From NCBI GenBank assembly GCA_023053575.1, contig JAKZAP010000016.1:7622046-7686045 (forward strand): a stretch of 64,000 nucleotides of DNA, given 5' to 3'. The first letter of the stretch is position 1; every line of letters starts with the position of its first letter. The position numbers and the translations under genes are program-made. The notes under the pieces were generated by a model. That model did not search any database and had not been told where the DNA came from. It saw only the letters and a list, made by a program, of their open reading frames with translations. Origin of the DNA: Branchinecta lynchi (Eukaryota; Arthropoda; Branchiopoda; Anostraca; Branchinectidae). Below, piece by piece: positions 1-9,665 of this stretch.

Positions 1-437
1 ATAGGCTATTTGTATAAGACTGCCTAAGTAGCAACAGCCTATCTGTGTACATAAAGAAAGCAATATATTTGTGTTATCAGTGCCTGGTCTGCCTATTTTG
101 TGCCTTGCCGACCCTTTGTCAACAGATATCTCTTTGATCTTTGTTAATTGTAAAGATTTGGTGAAGGATTCAAGCAAATGGTTTATCTCCTCATGAAAAC
201 TGAGTCCGGAAGGTAATGTTGGGCACTGAGCTTTTCAGAGGAAACTCATTATGGTCCTTCTGGAAATTCAGTATGGACCATCTAATCGGCCTAAAGTCAG
301 GAAGCTTGTTTTAGATGTGCTTGGATCAGATTAATTGTCCTCCTAGCTCATTATCTTTTCATAGGTTACTCAGCTTTTGTAGGTTACCAATCTTGTCCAT
401 TGATATATATCAGAAAGTATACAGGGTATTCGTAGCT
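1..437. other. unassigned intronic sequence
   Basis: AT-rich sequence upstream of the first family A repeat. Because the TBCA terminal exon follows at 1910, this is probably part of the last TBCA intron. I looked for the N-terminal TBCA helices here and did not find them. No repeat or reading frame is recognised. Confidence 0.4.
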
Positions 438-439
438 TA

Positions 440-1849
440 TTGGGATCCCAAAACGTAAGTGGAGGGATACCTATGACATCGCAAAAGTTGTCCGTCTGTC
501 CGTCCGTCCGTCTGTAAGCACGATAACTCTCGAAGGGAATGAGATATTTTGATGAAACTTGGTGTGAGGGTTCGTTGGGTCGTCGGACCAGTCAAGTTCG
601 TAGATGGGCTTTGTAGCTCTACATTTAGGGGTGGGGGAGGGGATTCAAATTAAGGGACAAACAAAATATTTTGAAACAGCTAATGTGATAGTCGATTATG
701 GGATAAGAAGACATGCTGAACACGATGGTGAAAACCATTTTGTCATCGGACAAGTAGTTCGTCCGGAATCCGGCCAAAACCGGAAAGTTTGTTGAAAGTA
801 AAAGTTTTATTTGAAGTTGATTAGATGTTCGATTTAGGGGTAGGAAGACATGCTGAAGACGATGGTGAAAATTATTTTTTCGACGGACAAGTATTTCGCC
901 CGGAATCCGGCCCAAACCGGAAAGTTTGTTGAAAGTAAAAGTTTTATTTGAAATTGATTAGATGTTCGATTTAGGGGTAGGAAGACATGCTGAAGATGAC
1001 GGTCAAAACTATTTTCTCGACGGACAAGTATTTCGCCCAGAATCCGGCCCAAACCGGAAAGTTTGTTGAAAGTAAAAGTTTTATTTGAAGTTGATTAAAT
1101 GTTCGATTTAGAGGTAGGAAGACATGCTGAAGGCGATGGTGAAAACTATTTTCTCGACGGACAAGTATTTCGACCGGAATCCGGCCCAAACCGGAAAGTT
1201 TGTCAAAATTAAAAGTTTTATTTGGAGTTGATTAGATGTTCGATTTAGGACAAGAAGACATGCTGAACACTTATGTGAAAACAAGTTTCTACCCGGACAT
1301 GTAGTTCGTCCGGAATCCGGCCAAAACCGGAAAACTGTTGGAAGTCAAAGTTTTATTTCTAGTTGATTAGATAAGCGATTTAGGGGTAAGAAGAGATGCT
1401 GAGTCCCTGTATGACAATCGTATTTTACCCGGACATATAGTTCGACCGGAATCCGGCTGGAATCGGAAAATTTGTTATAAGCTAAATTTCTATTTGAAGT
1501 TGATTAGATGTTCATTACTGGGGAAAGAAGATACCCTGATTTCGTCTTTGAGTTTTCTTTTTTCGCCGGACAAGTAGTTCTGGAGTTCGGCCGGAACTGG
1601 GAAATTGGCAGAAGTGGCAGGAAGTTTACGTCAAAACAGATATGACTTATAGGGTTAAACACACATGCTGAATCCAAATCTGAACTTGGTTTTCTCAGGT
1701 GATTAGCTATTTGGCCTTAATCTGTTTCTGAATTTTAATTGTAAAAATGTTCAAGGAGTCTGGCGAAGAATGGATCTGGCTAAGAGACCCAGTTGTCTGG
1801 ATCAGATATTGAATTTTTGGGATCCCATCGAAACCTTTGGTCTTGTTTT
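440..1849 (+). mobile_element. family A element, copy 1 (Helentron/pearl-like, non-coding)
   Basis: Starts with the palindrome TGGGATCCCA and ends with TTTTTGGGATCCCATCG followed by a conserved tail. A (GTCY)n microsatellite lies near 491-515. It is followed by a conserved block containing GATGAAACTTGGTG, then by about seven diverging repeats of roughly 137 bp, each carrying GACATGCTGA, CCGGAATCCGGCC and GTTGATTAGATGTTCG. It is almost identical to 54105-55392. Short open frames within it follow the repeat period and are not genes. It ends about 60 bp before the TBCA exon. Microsatellite plus central tandem array is known from DINE-1/pearl elements derived from Helentrons; the assignment here is by architecture only. 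Confidence 0.75.
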
Positions 1850-1909
1850 GCTTATTGTTTTGGTAATATTTGGCTCAAAACATGTCCAGAAATGTGTTGT
1901 CTCTTGTAG

Positions 1910-2106
1910 GTCTAGATGAGCATGTACTGATGAAACAAGAAGAGGTCATCCAAGAATGCCAGCAGATGGTGCCGGACTGTGTAAGGAGACTCAAAACTGC
2001 CGTCAAAGATCTTCAGTCCATCCTCGATACTGAAAAGGATTTATCTAAAACTGAAGAATATCAAGCTGCTGTCCAAGCAATCAGTGCTGCCGAACCTCAC
2101 CTCTAG
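1910..2106 (+). CDS. TBCA: tubulin-folding cofactor A, terminal coding exon (partial gene)
   Basis: TBCA is a small three-helix chaperone that captures beta-tubulin during tubulin heterodimer assembly in the cytosol. The exon follows an acceptor ending TCTTGTAG at 1909 and reads in frame to TAG at 2104-2106. The product contains EEVIQECQQMVPDCVRRL and then a stretch with DLQSILDTEKDL, which matches the second and third helices and C-terminus of TBCA (human has the same IPDCQRRL...DLQRILENEKDL pattern). About 65 of the usual 105-115 residues are here; the N-terminal helix must be encoded upstream of the window. An alternative acceptor ending CTAG at 1915 would shorten the exon by two codons. 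The PDCD7 ATG follows the stop by only seven bases, and the stop itself sits in an acceptor-like CCTCACCTCTAG. Confidence 0.85.
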
Positions 2107-2113
2107 AGTTATA
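2107..2113 (+). promoter_or_regulatory. 7-base TBCA/PDCD7 intercistronic gap with an acceptor-like site before it
   Basis: The sequence between the TBCA TAG and the PDCD7 ATG is AGTTATA. The TBCA stop codon is the AG end of CCTCACCTCTAG, a pyrimidine-rich 3' splice-site-like motif. The gap is too short for a poly(A) signal and a second promoter. PDCD7 is therefore either translated from a dicistronic RNA or from an RNA cis- or trans-spliced at this TAG. The last point is inference. Confidence 0.5.
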
Positions 2114-3134
2114 ATGAACCACAGACCGCCATTCCATGAACATTATTTTCAGTCAAGTGCACAAGGTAATTTTGCAAGCTCAGGCCCAGTGCAAGATTTG
2201 AACTATAACCCTCTTTTTACAAGGCCGCAGCAACGCTTCTTGCTTCTAAGTAATCGTCCTCAACTGCCAGGTCCTGGTTACCCCCCACAACAATATCAGG
2301 GTGGTAGGCCAACAGACCTGTTTCCAGGTTTTTCCTACCAGTATCCAAATGTAGCGCCCAGTTTTGGAGGCCACAATCAGGTGTCGTCTGATAATGGAAC
2401 TTTCAATCAATATACCGGTGAGCCAGCAGTATGGTCGCAAAACCCAGTTTCTGACCCTTATGTTGGGAAAAGATTGGACCTTGACTCGACAAACGGCTGG
2501 AGGGATTTCGTCGAGAAACAGCAGGAACTTCAACGTTCTATCCAAGCTGAGCCTCCATTAGAAGACTGTAATTTCCAGAGCAGCCAAAAAGTTCTCGACC
2601 TTTCCAATCAGTGCAAGAAGGCGGAGTTATTCAAGAGAAAGTTGAATATTGTATTTCAAACAATGAGTGCACAAAAAGCAACTGCAAGTGAAGAGGAATG
2701 GGCCAAACTTGTTGTTGAAAGCCAAAATTTACAGGTAGAACTGGGGGAAACTTTGGTCAGTATAAAAGGACAAACTGACTTCCGCAAAATTCGGTTTGAT
2801 GTCAAAAAGCGACAGTGGAAGAAGCGGCGCAAAGCAGTGAATGTAGAAGCTAAGAAAAGTCAAAGAAAGGGGTGGGAAGATAAGGAACGAAGCATAGATC
2901 TAAAGCTTAGAAAATCCCAAGAAGAGCTCAAAAAGAAGAAGGAAGACGAAGAGACAAAAAAGGCAGCAGATGCAGTTTTGAGCGAAGTTAAGGGAAAGCT
3001 GAGCGAGGCAAAGCATATGCTGGACGTACTCGAGACCATTTCCAGACTCAGGAAAGCTAAAGTCGATGCTGCTGTTGCAAGTGGGCAGAGGGGGAAAGAA
3101 GCTGAATGTGATGAGGTTTTTGCCAGGAAAAAGG
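2114..3134 (+). CDS. PDCD7: PDCD7 (U11/U12 snRNP 59 kDa protein), first coding exon
   Basis: PDCD7 is a nuclear protein of the U11/U12 di-snRNP that helps recognise minor-class introns. ATG at 2114 opens a frame of 340 codons to a GTAAGC donor at 3135. Residues 1-130 are low complexity, rich in Pro, Gln, Tyr and Asn, as in the Pro-rich N-terminus of the family. From about residue 190 the protein is highly charged and predicted coiled coil, with KKRQWKKRRKA, then KAADAVLSEVKGKLSEAKHM and LETISRLRKAK; these match the conserved PDCD7 block (AADGVLSEVRKKQADTKRM...LRALEKLRKLR in human). The frame continues past the donor to 3259 but loses resemblance there. An in-frame GTG at 2084 overlaps TBCA and is a less likely start. 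Confidence 0.85.
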
Positions 3135-4640
3135 GTAAGCTTGAGCTTAGTTTATATATTGTTGATGTGTTCAAGCGGAAATACAGGGCAAAAGTTAAAG
3201 CGAAAATCACAGTAGATAAAGCTTCTGTTCGAATATTGTATACGTGTGTACTCCTTTGAAACTCTGCTGGGTTTCTGAAAGCCGTGCCCAGCCCCCTTGG
3301 TTTTGACGAGAAACGTTCAGGTGGATAAAAGGACGTAACAAATTTGAAATATCGGTAATGAGATGGATTGGACGATTTGGTACTTCGAGTGAAGCGGTAA
3401 TACGGGTAAGGTTGGCTCTTTAATTCCCAGGTTAACAACCTTGTCATAATTTTTTTTCTTTTTTTCAACTCAGCTTCTAGTAAGTGTTGTATATTTGTGC
3501 ATTTTTTTGGCACTGCTATGACTTCACATCCATAAATCAAAACTTTTCTTTGGAATTTCAGACAACAGATGTCTAATCAGAGAGCATTTGAGCAATCTGC
3601 CAGCTACATAGACGGTTTATTTTGGCAGCCATGACACCCTTTATCACTCAACACTGTAAATAATTGATTTTCATGTGTGAACTAAATTTTGAATTTCCGC
3701 GCCTTGCATGTGCAATCTCCAAAATCGTCTCCCACGAGACGCCGAAGAGATAAAGACAAGCGACAACAAGAAAACGGCTTCTTTTCGAAGCGCATTTTCA
3801 GGGAAGTCAGAATCTTTTATTTGTGCAACATTTTACGAAAAACAAAGCATAAGAAGTGCCCATTGTACTTAAAGCCATTTCGATAACCGGTTCCTGCAGG
3901 ACTAACAGCTTTCGATTTGAGAAGGCAAGGGATTTGCGCAGCCGGATTAGTGTAGAAATTCTTGGTACAGAGAAATCGGGCATTGCATAGGCCTGTTGAA
4001 GTCGTCGCAGGTGGTAATTTGTTGTATTCATTTTACATTACATCCATAATTCCATCCATATATTACATCAATATAATTCCAGTCGAAATAAGAAATTCGA
4101 GTCATCTGGCATCCGTAAAGGCTACAGCGAAGAGATTTTTCCTTGCAAAAGAATAGTAATGATGCGTGAGTGTTTTTTATAAGCAGAATGTTTGTTGTTT
4201 ATGTATGGTCCGTGTATGAATGGTATGTAGAATAATGTAAAAATAGTGTTACCACATTATGTTCAGGTTCAGGTTCTTTTTAATTACAAACTAAATAACA
4301 AAAGGTACAGAGCCCGGCTGAGAAGACAAATTCGTAATGCACGGAATGGAAAGACTTCTTCAAATAAATACAACATTTATAATTCACTACATGCCATTCA
4401 TACAAATGGAAATATGCGTATTCCCCCGTCAGTACCCGGTCCCCAACAACACTCGTTGACACGTCCAGCGAAACAAACTATAAAAAATAAAATAAAAGAT
4501 AACAAGAACCGAGGAAAAGTGATCTCAGTCCAAGGAAGGATCCTGGACTGAGTATTCACATCCCCCAGGTTCGGTATCTTCAAAACCAGATAAAATGGGA
4601 ACAAACTTAACCTCCCAAAGGCAATCCGCATTAACTAACA
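3135..4640 (+). other. PDCD7 intron, mostly unassigned
   Basis: Begins with a GTAAGC donor. It holds scattered AT-rich sequence and a run of near-repeats around 4020-4085 (ATTACATC, CATCCATA). The minus-strand frame over 2860-3540 is mainly the complement of the Lys/Glu-rich PDCD7 exon. I see no further exon. Confidence 0.4.
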
Positions 4641-4885
4641 ACAACTCACTTATCACGAAACAAATTCTCAGTATAACAACATAAATTTAAGTTTACGTTT
4701 GGTTGTTTGAATTGACTGTGAAATGTCCAAATTAGAAGTATAAATATTCCAGTTCCGAATTACTGAGTTTCGAAGCAAAAATTTCGATCTTTCAGTTATA
4801 ATTCTTGGCTGACACAGTTTATTAAAATTTCTAGTTAGGTGTCCATGTTCAGTAGTTTTATGTAGAATAGAGAAGACTGCCACCT
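4641..4885 (-). mobile_element. non-LTR retrotransposon 3' fragment (RT C-terminal region)
   Basis: The minus strand encodes HGHLTRNFNKLCQPRI, then RSKFLLRNSVIRNWN and TTKRKLKF. This has the H..HxTR...N.L..P......F..R....WN.....S..SFKRKLK pattern found at the C-terminus of many CR1/L2-type reverse-transcriptase proteins. Only this C-terminal part remains. Confidence 0.6.
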
Positions 4886-4975
4886 GCGGCGAACAAACCC
4901 TTTGGGGCTTTCTTAGCCGGTGCTGTAAAATGCTTTGTATACATGTGTAAAATGAAATCTAATCTAATCTAAATT
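4886..4975 (+). mobile_element. solo LINE 3' end with (AATCT)n tail
   Basis: A short block beginning CCTGCGGCGAACAAACC, running through GGGGCTTTCTTAGCCGGTG and TGTATACATG, ends in AATCTAATCTAATCTA. A short conserved block followed by a 5-bp tandem tail is typical of 5'-truncated non-LTR insertions. A similar tail ends the fragment near 35060-35085. It lies just before the PDCD7 acceptor at 4986. Confidence 0.55.
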
Positions 4976-4986
4976 TTACATTACAG

Positions 4987-5215
4987 CATATTTACAAAAG
5001 CTGATGCAGAGACAACTAGCCGACTACCAAAAAGAAGAAGCAGCGTTGAAAGTTATGTTACAACCTGCTGATGAAATTCCAACAGCCAAGCGTTCTCCTC
5101 TCCTGGGAAAATCTCACAAAGAAGCACTAGAAATTATACTCTTTGGAAACAGACGAAGCGATAAGCATGAAAGCATTAAAGTTCCACAGACCTTAGAGGA
5201 GCTTGTGGCCCGGAG
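4987..5215 (+). CDS. PDCD7: PDCD7, second coding exon
   Basis: Acceptor TTACATTACAG ends at 4986 and a GTAAGT donor follows at 5216. Entry is phase 1, matching the donor at 3135, and exit is phase 2. The exon adds 76 residues, including LQKLMQRQLADYQKEEAALK and ALEIILFGNRRSDKHES. These align with the conserved region that in human reads SELYEAEERALRVML ... ESKLFGDPDEF. The exon ends in TLEELVARR, just before the part that should contain the W-D motif. Confidence 0.85.
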
Positions 5216-5224
5216 GTAAGTTGA

Positions 5225-5482
5225 CCTTAGTTTTTGTTGAAATGGTGCTGACGCATCGCTGCTGCGGCACTTGTTTGCTTTTGCTGGATTCACTTTCTTC
5301 TTGCTTGAAGCGGCAGCGCTGCAGCACCTTGCAGGGAAGCACGGACTTGGTCGGTGAGCAAGTCCGTGATTCTTGAGAAACGCTGCCGTCTTTTTTTAAC
5401 TACAGTGCAAAAACGGATGTAGAAAGAATCAGTCCGGAATCGGCCGAGAAGTGGACCTGCAGCATGCAACAAAAACGAGGCT
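5225..5482 (+). mobile_element. family J foldback element, copy 1
   Basis: Ends in inverted copies of CTCGTTTTTGTTG (right end AACAAAAACGAG near 5468-5481). It is the reverse-oriented counterpart of 19207-19475. Shared internal blocks include GAAGCGGCAGCGCTGCAGC, AGCACGGACTTGGTCGGTGA and the ACTACAGTGCAAAAACGGATG segment. No protein is encoded. It lies in the PDCD7 intron right after exon 2. Confidence 0.65.
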
Positions 5483-6255
5483 CGTGTTGAAGATCAGAGT
5501 TATATAAGAGTTGTTGAAGATAAATCCGCTTTCAAATAGACGCGTAGAGCCCTTCACACTGCGGAACACTACGGCTTAACGCAACCTCTGCGTTAAGCCG
5601 CTTTCACACTGACGCGCTAAGGCTTTCACACTGAGCTATACGACCTGTGCATCGCGCTTGCGGTGGCGCAACGCAGAGCTTACGCAGACAAATAAAACGA
5701 TAAGCAAGATAAACCCATACACGACGCATCGAAACGACGCGTCGATGTGACAGCGGCTTAAGAGAACTCGGGAGGGAGTTTCATCCTGAGGATTTGCTAT
5801 CTGTAAGGAAAGCTCCAGAGCTATTTCCTGGTAAGCCGCAGGCTAGAGGAGCCATATTCCTTCCGAATGGTGTCTCCGACAGTGAAAATAAAACAAATGC
5901 TAATATTCCCAAAATTTCAGAATCTTAATCCAGAAACGTCTCAGCTGTGAATTTCCGAACAAATTTGGACAGGAAAACAATAACAGTCATCGATAGTTGG
6001 CTATTATATGGATGATAGAAAGTAAAATACGGGTCAGCCAAAGCAGTTCCAAAAGTTCTCTTTAGAACTTGTAAATGCATAGGATATATTGTGCTTTATT
6101 TATTTTTTTAGCAAAAAATGCACCGTTCAAAGTGCACTATATAGTATAGCCCACGATGACTGTCATTATTTTCATATAAATTTTGTTTGGGAATTCTCGG
6201 AGGAGAAACACTAGGCTACAGTCAACAGGTATTGAAGTTATTGTATTATCGAAAC
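5483..6255. other. PDCD7 intron with a decayed TIR-like patch
   Basis: Around 5545-5765 there are repeated CTTTCACACTG motifs, GCGTTAAGCCG in both orientations and CGACGCATCG/CGACGCGTCG inverted blocks, suggesting a decayed inverted-repeat transposon. The rest is unassigned. Confidence 0.35.
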
Positions 6256-6620
6256 TTAAAGGACCCCTCGCACTATTTACTCTTCAACTTACAGTATTTT
6301 AAAATATGTGAATACTTTATAAGTATGTTGTGCTTTCAACAAATAACCCACGGTTTTGGCTGTTTCTAGCCTTTTCTGAGAGCGAAAACATGGAAACAAT
6401 TTACATAACCGGTTTTTCTGATGGACAAAACTTCTCGGAGACAATCGTTGGCAGCGTGATACACATCGAAGGTAGCAAAACGGCAAGTGAGAAAATAACC
6501 GTGGTTTTGTTAGAGGGGTTAGAATGTACCGTACGAAATTGGGGTCTCCGGGTTCAGAAATATGTGAATTGATCATGGAGGTAGGTTGCATTAGTATTAT
6601 AGCTAATACAGGTCCTTTAA
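6256..6620 (+). mobile_element. family F MITE, copy 1
   Basis: About 365 bp bounded by TTAAAGGACC and its inverse GGTCCTTTAA. Shared internal blocks are CAACAAATAACCCACGG, GTGATACACATCGAAGG, GAGGGGTTAGAAT and ATTGGGGTCTCCGGGTT. Other copies are at 32734-33095 (inverse), 42965-43531 (interrupted) and 53720-54080 (inverse). It is non-coding and inserted in the PDCD7 intron. Confidence 0.8.
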
Positions 6621-6771
6621 AGCACAATGGACACTTCTAATGCTTTACTTTGTATTAAATACTTCACAAATAAACATTTCCGACTTCTTTTAGAAGGCGC
6701 TACGAAAATCGGCCGTTTTCTTGTTATCCCTTGTCTTTACCTCTCTGGCATTTCGGCGATCCAAATCTTAG

Positions 6772-6964
6772 GAGCTGGGATATCGTGGCAGGAAATTCGA
6801 AAACTCCCAGCAATGCTTGATAGAAAAGGATATGTTTCATGTCACCAGAGTCAAGCCGCAGATGAAGTCTACCTGGTTGTTCTAGTGTCTCATCAGAAGT
6901 TCCATGGGTTGAAGTTCCTATTAAAAGTTTTTCTTTGTGGAATAGTGTTGTGATGCTCGATTAA
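6772..6964 (+). CDS. PDCD7: PDCD7, C-terminal coding segment (splicing unresolved)
   Basis: After an acceptor ending CAAATCTTAG (6771), a phase-2 continuation of the 5215 donor gives R-SWDIVAGNSKTPSNA. This resembles the conserved W-D...IV...S..P stretch of PDCD7, but runs into TGA at 6818. In the same frame, 6890-6964 reads SSEVPWVEVPIKSFSLWNSV and ends VMLD-stop. That matches the family C-terminus (human VPQGWVLPPLPSNDIW...). Either a very short intron separates the two pieces, with possible acceptors ending TTCTAG (6885) or CATCAG (6896), or the upstream piece is coincidental and a separate exon lies between 5216 and 6885. I am fairly sure of the 6890-6964 part and unsure of the join. Confidence 0.5.
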
Positions 6965-7501
6965 CTTGATTTATAAAATGTACCAGAATATGCAATAAGC
7001 TTATAAAAAATAACATAGCAGAAATAATTCAAAAACAAATAACCTATTCAAATCTGAATTATACAAGCTGATTTATGCTTAAAATAAAGATCTACTAAGT
7101 ATTATAAGAATCATCGCTCTTATCTTTGTCCAAGCTAGTAAATTGAGCATGTACTGGCCCAAAAAATTATGCTTTGAAATATCACAGTGAGGAAACTGTT
7201 GAAAAAGCTGCTGATCTAGGGGGTAAGCATTGTTCCTAGGTTGTTACAGAGTGGGATTGGGGTATTTTGATGTGCCCATTGAACTTTAAGCATTTTTTTC
7301 GGTTTCATTATATAAAACAGAACGGCACAATAAGCATAGAGTTAGAGCTAAGTTCCCTATGTAGACTAGCGATTGTAGGGCTAATTTACGAGAAAGAGGG
7401 GAGATGGAGACTGGATTACTGGTTACTGAGAAATAAGCTAACGCAGTGACACTGGCCTTCAGTTACGTTTTAAAGCGCTTGGAAACCAGGGTGAAATATA
7501 A
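6965..7501. other. 3' flank of PDCD7, unassigned
   Basis: AT-rich. Includes GCAATAAGC near 6990 and AAAATAAAGA near 7080 as possible poly(A) signals for the plus-strand gene. The frame at 7267-7449 resembles nothing I know. Confidence 0.3.
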
Positions 7502-7905
7502 GGCGTACTCTCGCGGTTCCCCGAGGACTCCACTTGAGGAGTCCCCGCGTTTTTGTTTGTCAGGGACTCACTCCCCGTATTCTCGTGAGTCCCCACGGAC
7601 GGGGACTGCTCCGATTATCATCACTGTCATCAAAAGGGGGATCAATTTTTGCTGGTGTTGGTGCAACGTAAAATTGATAAAAACAATCAACAAACAAAAC
7701 CAAAAATAAAGTGGATCCAGACTAATTTCGTCAACTGCATATTTAGTTTTGTAGAAGAAAATTCATTTTGGAAGCATTCCCCATGTTCTCGTTGTTTTCC
7801 GGATGCGGAATCCGCGTGGAATGACTCCCTCTATTCTCACCGTTCCCTTCGATTCCCAGCAGAGTCCTCGGTAAGAATACGTCTCGGCAAGAATACGTCT
7901 ATAGT
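7502..7905 (+). mobile_element. family G MITE, copy 1
   Basis: About 400 bp with inverted ends built around GGCGTACTCTCGCGGTTCCC and the inverse GAACGGCGAGAATACGCC (clearest in copy 44215-44615). Internal landmarks are GAGTCCCCGCGTTTTTGTTT, CTGGTGTTGGTGCAA, AAATAAAGTGG and GACTCCCTCTATTCTC. A third, multiply interrupted copy occupies 33715-36525. Non-coding. Confidence 0.75.
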
Positions 7906-8875
7906 GTCCTACCGTTGACTGAAAAGTAATGATACGTTCGTCCTCTAGGCATGAGTGGGACTACTACCTCTCTCAGCCCGGCACCCCGTTTGCTTCTGGC
8001 GTACTACCGTCTTGGGTCTATCCGACCAAGCCTTCCAGTGAAGATTGGGCTAAATTTCTGGTCGAAACCAGCTAATTTGACCAAGTTTAGTCTCCAGTCA
8101 CTTCAGCCCAAACTTTTGGGATAACTCGTTCAAATCTGCATGTCCCTTTATACGTGTTGGGGCGACGATCTACTAGTAAATATCGCCGAAGCCGAAGAAG
8201 ATCGTAAGTTCGAGATGTTTGCCCTATCCCGATAATGAGGAAATAAATATTAATAACCAAGTTGGTGGGCTGTGAAAGATTTTGCGCACTTGACTCTTAA
8301 AGATTTTCGATTTTGTTTCCGCGTCTTGCATAATAAATTTCTTAGCTTGACTTCTTGTTTTTCTTTTCGTAAGTGTGCCTGATAAGACTCTCAAAAAAGT
8401 GACACACACTCGAATAGCACTGACACTAGCAACATTAGCGATAGTGAACGCCCCTACTATAACTCAATCAGTCTATCACCAGCGCTGGCTCCGATGACTT
8501 CATATTCTGAACATAGCAAACAAATGATACAGCCTCCATTGTTTCCTTGGTGCGTGCAGACCGCACTTTTGCTTTACCAGGAATTTCTGAACCCAAAAGT
8601 TTGTCTCGCTTTAAATGCCGCAAGCGTAGTGGGCGGCGCTATGAGTATGGCCCGTTTGCAAAGCATGGAAAGCATAGGTATTGGCGCTACTCCCTCGCCG
8701 ATTACTTTCTGTTGCTAACTGATTTTCAAAAATCCTTCGAAGACAGATACTTCGAATCCAAGGATACGCTTCATGAGTTGTTGGTTGTTGTCCAACATTC
8801 ACCGGCGTACAGCAATATATGTATAGCAAAGTTGCTACTGAACAATCGCAATTTGGCTCATCCGTGGAAACAACT
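7906..8875. other. intergenic stretch with an unidentified open segment
   Basis: Between 8410 and 8720 two plus-strand frames stay open (one with MIQPPLFPWC, another with KCRKRSGRRYEYG). Base composition is less AT-rich than around it. Neither frame matches a family I know, and no splice or start context decides between them. It could be an exon, a decayed gene or chance. Confidence 0.25.
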
Positions 8876-9045
8876 ACACTGTAAAACGTTTCTCCGTATA
8901 AAGATTAAAGTTAATTGCAATATTTGCTACTCGGATTCATCTTATCTATATTTGGTACTAGTCTTATCTGCGTAGGGATAAGAATAATCTGAGTAGCAAA
9001 TACTGCAGTTAACTTTAATCTTCATACGGATTTTTTTTTAGTGTA
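8876..9045. mobile_element. family D palindromic MITE, copy 1
   Basis: A near-palindrome starting ACACTGTAAAACG and ending TTTTTAGTGT. The arms contain TTAAAGTTAACTGCA and ATTTGCTACTGGGATTAATC-type sequences that pair with each other. Other copies are 9056-9225, 46018-46153, 51750-51901 and 57724-57884. Confidence 0.75.
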
Positions 9046-9055
9046 TGCTAACTTC

Positions 9056-9225
9056 ACTGCAAAAAAAAATCTTGCAGTATTTGCTACTGTGATAACTCTT
9101 ATCTCTAAAAAGATAATCTTATCTCTAATTGGGATTAATCTTATCTCAGTAGAGATAAGATTAATCCCTGTAACAAATACTGCAGTTAACTTTAATCCTT
9201 ACTCGGAGAAACTTTTTATAGTGTA
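9056..9225. mobile_element. family D palindromic MITE, copy 2
   Basis: Starts CACTGCAAAAAAAAATC and ends TTTTTATAGTGTAT. The arms include GATAATCTTATCTC and the inverse GAGATAAGATTAATCC. It sits ten bases after copy 1, so the two form a tandem pair. Confidence 0.75.
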
Positions 9226-9665
9226 TAAGGTTCCTGTAGTTTTTTCTTTGTCTGCTTTCCTGATATTATCGGGTGGATTAATGGACTACAGTAGTAGTAT
9301 GCTAATTTGAACGATTGTCGACTTTGAACTTCACCATTTTCATTGCACTTGCTGAGACTAGTGTTAACTAACAGTTCGCCAAAGTAGGTAACTCAGGGCC
9401 TCTGTAAACAACTGAATAGCTATTCTGGATCTTCATTCAACCATTTAGCTCAAAGCTGCACTGTTCACGTTTGAGTAACTGTTCAAATAAGCATACCACT
9501 GCTGTACGGAGCTGAACTAAAAATCCAGACAAGATTTAACCAAGACCTATAATCTCCGACAATGAAAACGAATAAATAACAAATGTGTCGCGACAGTCAC
9601 GGCAAAGCATTCGTAAATAAACTGGGAATGATAAATTAACTTCACTTCAACACAAGCGATGAAAT
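9226..9665. other. intergenic, unassigned
   Basis: No reading frame, repeat family or RNA-like structure recognised. Confidence 0.4.

Noticed and set aside
604..1189. Short frames on both strands across the family A array (63-96 codons)
   Set aside because: They recur with the 137-bp repeat period on either strand and again at 54281-54592, so they reflect the repeat and not genes.
2860..3540. 226-codon minus-strand frame opposite PDCD7
   Set aside because: Ser/Phe-rich shadow of the Lys/Glu-rich PDCD7 exon; it has no family resemblance and the opposite strand is clearly coding.
8494..8975. Possible homeobox-type protein (FPWC like a hexapeptide, then a basic KRSGRR stretch)
   Set aside because: The basic stretch lacks the homeodomain helix-3 pattern (W-F-Q-N-R-R) and the two pieces are in different frames.
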